Source of the DNA: LCIL01 sp041480845 | GTDB taxonomy: Bacteria > Patescibacteriota > Microgenomatia > UBA8517 | Direction: 5' to 3' | Assembly: GCA_041480845.1 (NCBI GenBank) | Contig: JBGPAU010000001.1 | Span: 7,043-71,042, forward strand | Length of the DNA: 64,000 nt | Shown here: positions 41,610 to 48,166 of the stretch, piece after piece | Position numbering within the stretch: the first letter of the stretch is position 1 | How the letters are laid out: each line of letters begins with the position of its first letter | Notes under the pieces: model-generated | What the model was told of the DNA's origin: nothing | Database searches by the model: none | What the model saw: only the letters and a program-made list of their open reading frames with translations | Position numbers and translations under genes: made by a program

Positions 41610-41666
41610 AAAAAAAAAGGGAAACCATTTAAACTGCTAAAGTAGCCAGTAAAAATAGTTTCCCTT
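41610..41666 (-). terminator. Rho-independent terminator of the lipoprotein gene
   Basis: On the minus strand the stem AAGGGAAAC/GTTTCCCTT (9 bp) encloses a loop of about 30 nt and is followed by a run of about nine T. It lies 16 bp after the lipoprotein stop. Confidence 0.75.
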
Positions 41667-41681
41667 ATGGAAATACTTAGT

Positions 41682-42842
41682 TCATCTTTCCGAACAGGTG
41701 GTGAATAACGCGTATTCATCGGGTGTGTGTGCAGAGTCGGTTACAACAAAATATCCCCCATAGGGAATAAAAAAGTGTTGTTCACCGAAACTGACCACAA
41801 AATCGATACCATGTTCGAAGACGAAACCGCCGTCGATATCTACCCAACGCGGGCTTTCGTAAGCGGTTCCAGTCATGCCGTTTGGCAAACTGACTTGTCC
41901 TCCGGGACAAATCTCTTCGTGAGCACGTATAAGATTAAACACACCTGGTAGCATACCGCTGGCATAACTGTAGTAGCGGGCAAAATCCCCCAAGACTTTG
42001 TTACCATTACCTGTGAAATCAATCGCTAGTCCTCTATAGGGATCACTCCATCCATATAAGGAAAGCATGTCGTCTTCAAAACCACACATTTGTCTGAGAG
42101 CGGTGTATTGTTCCCAATCGATTCCCCATTCTTTATAGGATCTGGTTATCATCCAACATTGAACTCCGGGGATAACAAACTCCCATTCGCTCAGGCTGTT
42201 TTCAAGCAGTGAGTAATAGTGGAAATCGTTATCAGGGTTATTTGGCTCAATCAATTGTGCATTATGTAAGGCTCTTGCGCCTAGCACTTCTGCTTTGGCC
42301 GATCGACTTTTTTCATAGTTGTTAACCAGGCCCTGAATATAAATATCGTTTTCCGTTGCGGTAAAAAGTCCGGTTACAGCAATAAGGTTAAAGCCGTCGC
42401 CAATTCGACAATATACGGATCCTGTAGAGTTTGACGGAAAATCAAACCTTTCATAAGAAAGATCCGGAGGATATTCTATCCCTCCCGTCATATTGAATTG
42501 CGTCAATGTGTCCGTTGGACGATATCCGCTTGTTACTCCGTTTTCAACCCTTAGGGGCATATAGTAAAAAATTGTTACTTTGGCGGCAACCAGACTTCCT
42601 GAATCACGTTCCCGCATAACAAGAGACAATTTATTATCGGTTGTTCTTTGATATGACAACAGATCAACCTCCTTATCTCTTAGTTCACAGGGGTCGCGTA
42701 ATTCAAGCGGGGAGACGGTTTCGGCAGGCGGCACTGGGGAAAATTCCTCAAGTGCAAGAGTTGGCGTTTGCGTCAATGCTTTTGGCGCACAGCCGGATAC
42801 AAGAACAAGCACAAAGAGCACGTACAAAACTTTTTTGAACAT
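41682..42842 (-). CDS. Secreted lipoprotein of unknown function
   Basis: 386 residues. The signal peptide ends in a lipobox, LVSGCAPK, so Cys18 should carry lipid. The mature part is acidic and rich in aromatic residues, with no domain I recognise; cysteines are scattered (DPCELRD, GSVYCRIGDG, GVQCWMI, FTTCSER). It has its own consensus promoter, an AAAAGGAG ribosome site 5 nt before ATG, and a terminator, a full set that is rare among its neighbours and suggests acquisition from another bacterium (inference). Confidence 0.75.
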   Translation of the reverse strand: MFKKVLYVLFVLVLVSGCAPKALTQTPTLALEEFSPVPPAETVSPLELRDPCELRDKEVDLLSYQRTTDNKLSLVMRERDSGSLVAAKVTIFYYMPLRVENGVTSGYRPTDTLTQFNMTGGIEYPPDLSYERFDFPSNSTGSVYCRIGDGFNLIAVTGLFTATENDIYIQGLVNNYEKSRSAKAEVLGARALHNAQLIEPNNPDNDFHYYSLLENSLSEWEFVIPGVQCWMITRSYKEWGIDWEQYTALRQMCGFEDDMLSLYGWSDPYRGLAIDFTGNGNKVLGDFARYYSYASGMLPGVFNLIRAHEEICPGGQVSLPNGMTGTAYESPRWVDIDGGFVFEHGIDFVVSFGEQHFFIPYGGYFVVTDSAHTPDEYALFTTCSER

Positions 42843-42903
42843 GTTTTCTCCTTTTGAATGAAAAAGAATATTAAGATTTTAGAGTGCGAACTAAGCAAAC
42901 GGT

Positions 42904-42931
42904 ATTATAACGTAAACTATAGGTTTGTCAA
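42904..42931 (-). promoter_or_regulatory. Consensus promoter TTGACA-16-TATAAT
   Basis: Minus strand: the -35 is at 42926-42931 and the -10 at 42904-42909. It drives the lipoprotein gene with a leader of about 55 nt containing a good ribosome binding site. Confidence 0.85.
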
Positions 42932-42940
42932 GCCTGAGGG

Positions 42941-43453
42941 TTAAATTTTTGAGGCGGGGTCAATCCAGAGCATCCAACCGTCAATCCAAGTTCTGTCATG
43001 AACATCCAATGTATCGTACCAGTTTTTGTTAAATTCATTGTCCGAGATTGTCCAAATCCCAGGCCTGCTGTTTGAAGGGTCCACAAGGGTTAATCCCTTC
43101 AATTTGTAGTCGTAATCTCCGGCTATGGCATAATGTCCACCTGGTTCATCTTCTTTGTCAATGTTATCCCACCAGTCCAAAATCACTATGTGACCCATTT
43201 TTAGGTGGGTTGAGATGTCTTTCATTGTCGCATTATGTTTGTAGTTAACTATTTTAAAAAAGCGACTAAAGTACGCCATCATTATTTGTTGTGTAGTGCC
43301 CCACCACTCCTTATAAACCTCTTTGGCAATTTCGCTTTGGGACTTTCTTATTCCACAGGCTCTTAGCGCCATTTGTATAACGGCCGGCCCGCACCAACCG
43401 GGTTTTTCCTGAAATTTGTGAAATTTTTTCCATTCAGCCAGAGTAATTTGCAT
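42941..43453 (-). CDS. C39-like cysteine peptidase family protein
   Basis: 170 residues from the ATG at 43453. The papain-like C39 pattern is present: FQEKPGWCGPAVIQMAL (Cys21), then GHYAIAGDYDY (His) and LVDPSN (Asp). There is no signal peptide or transporter fusion, so it may process a cytoplasmic substrate. The chosen start is set by a TATAAT box ending 6 nt upstream; a TTG two codons earlier overlaps that box region. Confidence 0.72.
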   Translation of the reverse strand: MQITLAEWKKFHKFQEKPGWCGPAVIQMALRACGIRKSQSEIAKEVYKEWWGTTQQIMMAYFSRFFKIVNYKHNATMKDISTHLKMGHIVILDWWDNIDKEDEPGGHYAIAGDYDYKLKGLTLVDPSNSRPGIWTISDNEFNKNWYDTLDVHDRTWIDGWMLWIDPASKI

Positions 43454-43459
43454 GTACAA

Positions 43460-43465
43460 ATTATA
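43460..43465 (-). promoter_or_regulatory. -10 box of the C39-like gene
   Basis: TATAAT on the minus strand ends 6 nt before the ATG at 43453. Confidence 0.5.
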
Positions 43466-43498
43466 TCATCCATATTGCTATTGTTGGAATTTTGTATA

Positions 43499-43504
43499 TA
43501 TACT
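43499..43504 (+). promoter_or_regulatory. -10 box of the LytR_C gene
   Basis: TATACT ends 9 nt before the ATG at 43514. Confidence 0.5.
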
Positions 43505-43513
43505 AATCTAGAA

Positions 43514-44170
43514 ATGCCAAACGAAGAAAAATCTAAAAGAAAAAGGATGGTTGTTGAGGAAGTTAAATCCGAAGAAACTCCAAAAGCGGAAGAAGCTTCA
43601 AAAAAGGAAGAAAATGCAGCCGAAGCTGTAATTGAACCAAAAATACTTGACGAGGCCGCCACAGATACGGTTTCCATCGAGCCACAACTTGAAACTAAAA
43701 AATCATCTTTGATTGCTCTTTGGATAATTATCCCCGGAATTTTCCTTCTTGGTGCAATTTTGGGAGGAATTGTTTTCTACCAAAGAGGGGTTAGCAGCAG
43801 TCAGGAAGTAACTCCGACTCCGACAGCCGCTCCGACTTCGGCTCCGGTCGTGTCCGCAAGTCCTTCTGCTTCCGCCGTCTTGACCAAATATACAATCAAC
43901 ATTTTTAACGGATCAGGAATTGCCGGAGAGGCAGCCAAAGCAAAAACTTTATTGACTACCGCGGGATTCAAAGTGGGTTCTACCGCAAATGCGGCGAGTT
44001 ATGACTACACAAAAACCATTATTAAAGCCAAAATTACGGTAGAAGCCTCATTTGTAGCTGCGCTTTCTACGGCGCTTGCAAAAAGTTACTCTGTCGATAC
44101 CGCCCAAACTCTTGCAAGTACTTCAGCCGATACCGTTCAGGTTGTCATCGGAAGCTCCAAGGCCCAATAA
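43514..44170 (+). CDS. Membrane-anchored protein with LytR C-terminal domain
   Basis: 218 residues. A charged cytoplasmic start (Lys/Glu-rich, about 70 residues) precedes one membrane helix (LIALWIIIPGIFLLGAILGG), a Pro/Thr/Ser-rich spacer, and a LytR_C domain beginning TKYTINIFNGSGIAGEAAKAK. That domain is found at the end of cell-wall glycopolymer ligases and alone in small wall-associated proteins. The start follows the -10 box; a longer frame from 43373 overlaps the divergent gene and is rejected. Confidence 0.85.
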   Translation: MPNEEKSKRKRMVVEEVKSEETPKAEEASKKEENAAEAVIEPKILDEAATDTVSIEPQLETKKSSLIALWIIIPGIFLLGAILGGIVFYQRGVSSSQEVTPTPTAAPTSAPVVSASPSASAVLTKYTINIFNGSGIAGEAAKAKTLLTTAGFKVGSTANAASYDYTKTIIKAKITVEASFVAALSTALAKSYSVDTAQTLASTSADTVQVVIGSSKAQ

Positions 44171-44173
44171 TTT

Positions 44174-44249
44174 AATTTTGAGCGGGATAGTCGTGGAGCG
44201 GGATAAGCAAAGCTTGTCCCTCTCAAAATCAGAATTTTGAGCGGGATAG
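44174..44249. repeat. Direct repeat and palindrome at the 3' side of tRNA-Gly(TCC)
   Basis: AATTTTGAGCGGGATAG occurs at 44174-44190 and 44233-44249; the second copy is the tRNA-Gly 3' end. Between them GAGCGGGATA appears a third time, at the start of a hairpin GGGATAAGC-AAA-GCTTGTCCC (44200-44220) that belongs to the dispersed palindrome family B. Confidence 0.7.
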
Positions 44250-44310
44250 GGGAGTCGAACCCCTCTTCACAGCTTGGAAAGCTGTTGTTAAGCCGATTAA
44301 CTAATCCCGC
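44240..44310 (-). tRNA. tRNA-Gly(TCC)
   Basis: Acceptor GCGGGAT/ATCCCGC, anticodon arm ACAGC-TTTCCAA-GCTGT (anticodon TCC), T-arm GGGG-TTCGACT-CCCC, discriminator T, no encoded CCA. Confidence 0.94.
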
Positions 44311-44327
44311 ACTGACGTATTTTAACA

Positions 44328-44939
44328 TTATTTTCTGAACTGATCGAGAACAGCAGGGTCATCATCGGGGTGAAGCATGACCAAGGCCCAATGATCATTT
44401 AAGGATCCGTCCTTTTTGTCATCGACCCAGAGTTTGTCAAGAACATCATACGGAATATAATAAACATTTTCCTCCCTAGTATTTATTACCCCGTAATTAC
44501 CCTCTACCACTATTTCGTCTTTAGAAGGATCAATTATAAGTGCATATGGGACCTTTTGTATTTCTTTCAGTTGGGCCAAAATTATATAGTGGCCGTCAAC
44601 CCCATCCACTTTTTTGCCCAAAACTTTATCCACACGTTCCAAACAATCTGTCACGTCGAGAACCATAACAACTCGTGCACTGGAAAGCAATTTTTCTACT
44701 TCTTCCTGCTTCCAATGCTCTCTAACAAGAATATGGGAGTCTGGAAGAAAACTTCTAGGCATTTCCGCAAGCTCATCAGGTTCGGTTCCCCATTCTGGAT
44801 CCAAAACATGTATGTGAAGATCTTTTTGTTTAATGTGTTTTATTTCAAAAGCTTGTGCACCTGATTCGATTGTCCCATGAGCACATTTCCCGGCTTCGTT
44901 AAGTGGAATTCTTGGAATGTAAAAATATGTCTCTCTCAT
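44328..44939 (-). CDS. Putative C39-like papain-fold protein
   Basis: 203 residues from the ATG at 44939; an earlier start would be encoded by the copied tRNA-Pro end and is rejected. The late part resembles C39-type peptidases: VDGHYIILAQLKEIQKVPYALIIDPSKDE, with a His and an Asp in the right order, and an early Cys in AGKCAHGTIESGAQAF. The match is weaker than for the protein at 42941. Its 5' end lies next to the tRNA-Pro mini-element, whose far copy begins 6 bp upstream. Confidence 0.5.
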   Translation of the reverse strand: MRETYFYIPRIPLNEAGKCAHGTIESGAQAFEIKHIKQKDLHIHVLDPEWGTEPDELAEMPRSFLPDSHILVREHWKQEEVEKLLSSARVVMVLDVTDCLERVDKVLGKKVDGVDGHYIILAQLKEIQKVPYALIIDPSKDEIVVEGNYGVINTREENVYYIPYDVLDKLWVDDKKDGSLNDHWALVMLHPDDDPAVLDQFRK

Positions 44940-44944
44940 ATAAT

Positions 44945-45037
44945 AGTCGGAGTGCCCGGGCTCGCCGTGCACATGCCAAGTTAGCACTATCGCGACCGAA
45001 ACTCTGACGAATCATCGAGTCGGAGTGCCCGGGCTCG
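44945..45037. mobile_element. tRNA-Pro 3'-end duplication with 53-bp insert (family A mini-element)
   Basis: A 20-bp direct repeat, AGTCGGAGTGCCCGGGCTCG, is at 44945-44964 and 45018-45037, the latter within tRNA-Pro. The 53-bp insert begins CCGTGCACATG and contains GCACTATCG, the same nine bases found in the tRNA-Thr insert. The far copy begins 6 bp upstream of the start codon of the gene at 44939. Confidence 0.75.
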
Positions 45038-45093
45038 AACCGGGGACCTCCACGTCCCAAACGTGGCGCTCTAACCAACTGAGCTACACTCCG
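45020..45093 (-). tRNA. tRNA-Pro(TGG)
   Basis: Acceptor CGGAGTG/CACTCCG, anticodon stem CCACG/CGTGG with loop TTTGGGA (anticodon TGG), T-loop TTCGAGC, discriminator A. 3' end duplicated 73 bp away. Confidence 0.95.
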
Positions 45094-45108
45094 ATATATG
45101 TATTTTAC

Positions 45109-45143
45109 CATTTCGTCGAGAAATGGCCAAGCTTAGCTTCTCA
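45109..45143. repeat. Double-hairpin repeat ACCATTTCG...GAAATGGCCAAGCTTAGCTT
   Basis: A palindrome around ACCATTTC/GAAATGG is followed by an AAGC/GCTT palindrome. A near copy lies at 60016-60052. The CGAAATGGT part equals the D-arm of tRNA-Leu(TAA), suggesting a tRNA-derived origin. Confidence 0.6.
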
Positions 45144-45174
45144 TTATTAATAGACCTTTTTCCCTTAATTATCG

Positions 45175-45180
45175 TAAAAT
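45175..45180 (+). promoter_or_regulatory. -10 box of the PIG-L gene
   Basis: TAAAAT ends 6 nt before the ATG at 45187. Confidence 0.5.
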
Positions 45181-45186
45181 GGCTAT

Positions 45187-45975
45187 ATGGAGGGAATATC
45201 AAAAGCATTTTTGTTAATAGCACTTTTTATCTTAGCCTTAGGTTTATACATTTTTTATAATTGGTATTACCGATCGGTTCCTCAATCGGTAATTTACACA
45301 CTTCCGCAAGTTCCGGAACCTAAATCAACCGACACAATTCTCATTTTTTCCCCCCACCCTGACGATGAAACTATTGCGGCCGGAGGTTATATAAAAGCTA
45401 CTACATACGTTGGTGCTAAAGTCTGGATAGTTTTGGTAACGGATGGGAATAAGCACCGTCTGGAAAAAATCAGATATAACGAATTTGAGACTGCAACAAA
45501 TGAACTAGGTGTTAGTTTTGACCATCTTATTTATTTAAATTATCCGGACGGTTCATTGAAAAATGAAAACCAGGCAAGTGTTCAGGAGGCACTTAATAAG
45601 ATTATTTTGCAGGTCAATCCTAATATAATTTTTATCCCTCATCCGAAAGATACCCATCCTGATCATGCAACAACAGGAATTGATGCTGAGAAGGTTATTG
45701 CTGATTTAAAGAATGGGTCTCAAGTTTATTATTTTCTTGTTCATTTTCCGCATTTTCCAAGCCAGAAGGGTTTGAAAGAAAGGTTGTACGTAACACCTCC
45801 GCTAAAATTGCTGGAATTTTCAAAAGAGTGGGTAAGCTTTCCACTAACTCAACAAATGGAGGATTCTAAACAGGCTGCACTTTTGTCGTATAAATCCCAG
45901 CTTAAATACCCACCATTACGGTCACTTATTGAAGCATTCCCCAGACGTAATGAACTGTTTGAAGTAAACAGATAG
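45187..45975 (+). CDS. PIG-L family deacetylase, membrane anchored
   Basis: 262 residues. An N-terminal membrane helix (residues 7-25) precedes the LmbE/PIG-L domain: FSPHPDDETIAAGGYI (zinc ligands His-Pro-Asp-Asp, residues about 57-61), LVTDGNKHR, YPDGSL and IPHPKDTHPDHATT (third ligand). Such enzymes remove acetyl groups from N-acetylglucosaminyl compounds. Fits with the surface-glycan genes elsewhere in the window; the exact substrate is unknown. Confidence 0.88.
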   Translation: MEGISKAFLLIALFILALGLYIFYNWYYRSVPQSVIYTLPQVPEPKSTDTILIFSPHPDDETIAAGGYIKATTYVGAKVWIVLVTDGNKHRLEKIRYNEFETATNELGVSFDHLIYLNYPDGSLKNENQASVQEALNKIILQVNPNIIFIPHPKDTHPDHATTGIDAEKVIADLKNGSQVYYFLVHFPHFPSQKGLKERLYVTPPLKLLEFSKEWVSFPLTQQMEDSKQAALLSYKSQLKYPPLRSLIEAFPRRNELFEVNR

Positions 45976-45982
45976 CGAAGTA

Positions 45983-46009
45983 GTGCCGAGGGCGGTACTA
46001 TACTCGGAC
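45983..46009 (-). repeat. tRNA-Leu(TAA) 3'-end fragment
   Basis: GTGCCGAGGGCGG (45983-45995) and ACTCGGAC (46002-46009) match the 3' end and T-arm of tRNA-Leu at 46587, separated by six extra bases (TACTAT). It marks the far edge of the tRNA-Leu composite locus. Confidence 0.6.
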
Positions 46010-46131
46010 TTACTCGGATATTTCAATGATACCTCAAATGAGGCTGTAATTCTGGCCGGCCAACTGGAGTTACTAAAAGACCACTTGAAAGAAACAAAAC
46101 TCCACGTTAACCTTTGGGCGTGAAGTAAAAT

Positions 46132-46545
46132 TTAACCCTTTTTCTCTCCTCCAAATAAAGTAGTGAGTGATAAAGCAGCCCACAAAGAAATTAATGTTTC
46201 AGTTTCAACTTCATTAAAACCTGCTTTCCTGGCAGCATTATCTAAATTCTTTTTCTTTTCTGCTTCACTTACCCCTTTTGGTAAATTGTCTTGGATCGAA
46301 CCGATAGCTTCACCGACAGCAAGCATCACAATTTTATCTGTTCGGCTAATGGATTCTCTAAGAAATTCTCTTGATAAAGAACTTTTAACTATATGGTCTG
46401 GAGTTGCATATAAATTTCTTAGCTTTTCCCAAAGCATTGCATAGCTGTTACCATCAGCGTCAACTTTTACAAATGTTTCATTCTTTGCATTATCAATAAA
46501 TTCAATTTGATTAACGACCATCCCATTTGGAAGCTTTATATTCAT
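46132..46545 (-). CDS. Hypothetical protein, 137 residues
   Basis: The start MNIKLPNGMVVNQIEFIDNAKNE and the helical C-terminal half (SEAEKKKNLDNAARKAGFNEVETETLISLWAALS in outline) show no family I recognise; no signal peptide or membrane segment. It is bounded on one side by intact tRNA-Leu(TAA) and on the other by a fragment of the same tRNA's 3' end, so it looks like cargo of an element that inserted into that tRNA gene (inference). Confidence 0.6.
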   Translation of the reverse strand: MNIKLPNGMVVNQIEFIDNAKNETFVKVDADGNSYAMLWEKLRNLYATPDHIVKSSLSREFLRESISRTDKIVMLAVGEAIGSIQDNLPKGVSEAEKKKNLDNAARKAGFNEVETETLISLWAALSLTTLFGGEKKG

Positions 46546-46586
46546 TATTTAAAGTAAAATTTGTTTAAATTTATATATGAAAAATG

Positions 46587-46670
46587 TGCCGAGGGCGGGA
46601 CTCGGACCCGCATGAGTTATGCACTCGAGGGCTCTTAAGGCCCTTGCGTATACCATTTCGCCACCTCGGC
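46587..46670 (-). tRNA. tRNA-Leu(TAA)
   Basis: Long variable arm type. Acceptor GCCGAGG with CCTCGGC, anticodon stem AGGGC/GCCCT with loop CTTAAGA (anticodon TAA), T-loop TCCGAGT, discriminator A. It is the intact copy in a locus where 5' and 3' fragments of the same tRNA lie on either side. Confidence 0.94.
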
Positions 46671-46921
46671 TAATTAAATTCGTTAAAGATCTCTTTTTTC
46701 ATCCACACCCTCCCTGATCTAGACTTAAGATATTTCTCTTTCTTTAGTGCATCAATTTTATTAGAATAACTCTCAAGATAAATTAAAATCCAAGGTTTAT
46801 ATCTCTTAGTAAAATAACTTCTTCCATCATTATGTTCATTCAATCTCCGTTCAGGGTTGTCTGTAATACCTACTTAACTTTTAATCTTGATTGTGCTTAA
46901 CAGCACATAAATGTAATACAT
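46670..46921 (-). pseudogene. GIY-YIG nuclease with in-frame UAA at the YIG tyrosine
   Basis: Reading the minus strand from ATG 46919-46921 gives MYYIYVLLSTIKIKS, a TAA codon at 46874-46876, then VGITDNPERRLNEHN, GRSYFTKRYKPWILIYLE, and ALKKEKYLKSRSGRVWMKK, ending at a TAG that uses the first base of tRNA-Leu. This is a complete small GIY-YIG (URI) domain. The stop takes the place of the second Tyr (YVG), a single-base change from TAT or TAC. Unless UAA is read through, it is inactive. It is bounded exactly by tRNA-Leu sequence on both sides. Confidence 0.8.
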
Positions 46922-46922
46922 T

Positions 46923-46972
46923 TACCATTTCGTCCGCCTAGGCTCGCGCCTAGCGAGACTGGCCACCTCGGC
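46923..46972 (-). repeat. tRNA-Leu(TAA) 5' fragment split by a palindrome
   Basis: CCACCTCGGC (46963-46972) and TACCATTTCG (46923-46932) are the first 20 bases of tRNA-Leu, on the minus strand. A 30-bp insertion between them holds the hairpin CTAGGC-TCGC-GCCTAG. The split falls in the D-arm. Confidence 0.75.
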
Positions 46973-46977
46973 TCGGG

Positions 46978-47049
46978 TGCGCCTGGGGGGAATCGAACCC
47001 ACATCAATAGTTCCGAAGACTATTGCTTTGTCCGTTAAGCTACAGGCGC
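46978..47049 (-). tRNA. tRNA-Arg(TCG)
   Basis: Acceptor GCGCCTG/CAGGCGC, anticodon stem ATAGT/ACTAT with loop CTTCGGA (anticodon TCG), T-loop TTCGATT with one stem mismatch, discriminator A. Confidence 0.93.
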
Positions 47050-47068
47050 AATTTTAACCACTCTCGGG

Positions 47069-47074
47069 TATAAT
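47069..47074 (+). promoter_or_regulatory. -10 box of the DRG-like GTPase gene
   Basis: TATAAT ends 10 nt before the ATG at 47085. Confidence 0.55.
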
Positions 47075-47084
47075 TGTATCAAAT

Positions 47085-48164
47085 ATGCTCACAATTGACG
47101 AACAAATCGCCCGAATTGAAGAAGTTTTGCGTAAAACTCCCCATCACAAAGCCACAAACGGGTTTATCGGAGCCATGAGGGCAAAAATCGCCAGATTAAA
47201 AGACAGGGAGATAGAAATGTCCGGAAAATCGGGTGGCGGAGGCGGTACTTCCTTCTCAGTTAAAAAGCAGGGCGACGCTACGGTTGTTCTTGTTGGACCT
47301 CCTTCTGCGGGAAAATCTACTTTAATTAACCAAATGACTAACGCAGAAAGCAAAGTTGCCCCCTACGCTTTTACCACAGTCACAGTTGTTCCGGGAATGC
47401 TCAAATACAAGGAAGCCTATATACAAATACTGGATATTCCCGGTTTAATTGAAGGGGCTAATGAAGGTAAAGGTAAGGGTAAAGAAGTTCTTTCTGTGGC
47501 CAGAAACGCAGACTTGCTGATTGTTATGACAGATGTCAAAAGAGTCGGTTTCATGACTAAAATGGTTACGGAACTTGAAGGGGCCGGTATAAGAATCAAT
47601 CAGGGAAAACCTAAGGTAATTGTTGAAAAAAAGACCGAGGGAGGCTTGGAAATATTTTCCAATATAAAACAGGTGATCGATAAGGAAACGATTAAAGAAA
47701 TTGCCCGTGAATACGGCATAATAAATGGTAATATTACGATTAAGGAAAAATTGTCATTTAACCGTCTTTTTGATGCATTTTCGTCAAACCGTGTTTATGT
47801 CCCCACAATTTTTGTAATTAACAAAGTGGATATGGAACCAAATTACCAGAATTTGATCGACGGAGAATATGTAGGCATTAGTGCAGACAGAGGGAAAGGA
47901 ATAGGTGAATTAATAAACGAAATGTGGAAGGCTTTAAAGTTTGTTACGGTTTATTTGGTCAAACCCGATGAAAATTTGGAGGATGGAAATCCGATCATAA
48001 TGAGACATGGGGAAACTCTTAGGGATGTTGCCCTTAAAATCGGTCCTGATTTTGCCGAAAGAGTCAATCTTGTTAAAATTTGGGGGTCCGCAGCTAAATT
48101 TCCCGGTCAGGAAGTTTCATTCGATACAGAAGTTTTGGAAGGGATGCGGATAAGATTCGTGTAA
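47085..48164 (+). CDS. DRG/Obg-family GTPase with TGS domain
   Basis: 359 residues. The order is N-terminal helical region, G1 GPPSAGKSTLINQ (71-83), G2 around FTTVTVVPG, G3 DIPGLIEGANEGKGKG, an inserted helical segment, G4 INKVD, and a C-terminal TGS domain (VTVYLVKPDENLED, IIMRHGETLRDVA, SAAKFPGQEVSFDTEVLEGM in parts). This is the architecture of archaeal and eukaryotic DRG GTPases rather than of bacterial Obg. DRGs associate with ribosomes. The Gly-rich GKSGGGGGTSF before G1 is also DRG-like. Confidence 0.88.
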   Translation: MLTIDEQIARIEEVLRKTPHHKATNGFIGAMRAKIARLKDREIEMSGKSGGGGGTSFSVKKQGDATVVLVGPPSAGKSTLINQMTNAESKVAPYAFTTVTVVPGMLKYKEAYIQILDIPGLIEGANEGKGKGKEVLSVARNADLLIVMTDVKRVGFMTKMVTELEGAGIRINQGKPKVIVEKKTEGGLEIFSNIKQVIDKETIKEIAREYGIINGNITIKEKLSFNRLFDAFSSNRVYVPTIFVINKVDMEPNYQNLIDGEYVGISADRGKGIGELINEMWKALKFVTVYLVKPDENLEDGNPIIMRHGETLRDVALKIGPDFAERVNLVKIWGSAAKFPGQEVSFDTEVLEGMRIRFV

Positions 48165-48166
48165 AA

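Noticed and set aside
43373..43513. Upstream extension of the LytR_C protein
   Set aside because: It overlaps the divergent C39-like gene and lies before the -10 box at 43499.
45983..46123. A 46-codon frame from GTG 45983 (VPRAVLYSDLLGYF ... KLHVNLWA)
   Set aside because: It begins inside a copied tRNA-Leu 3' end, has no ribosome site or family, and is best seen as chance or a decayed remnant.
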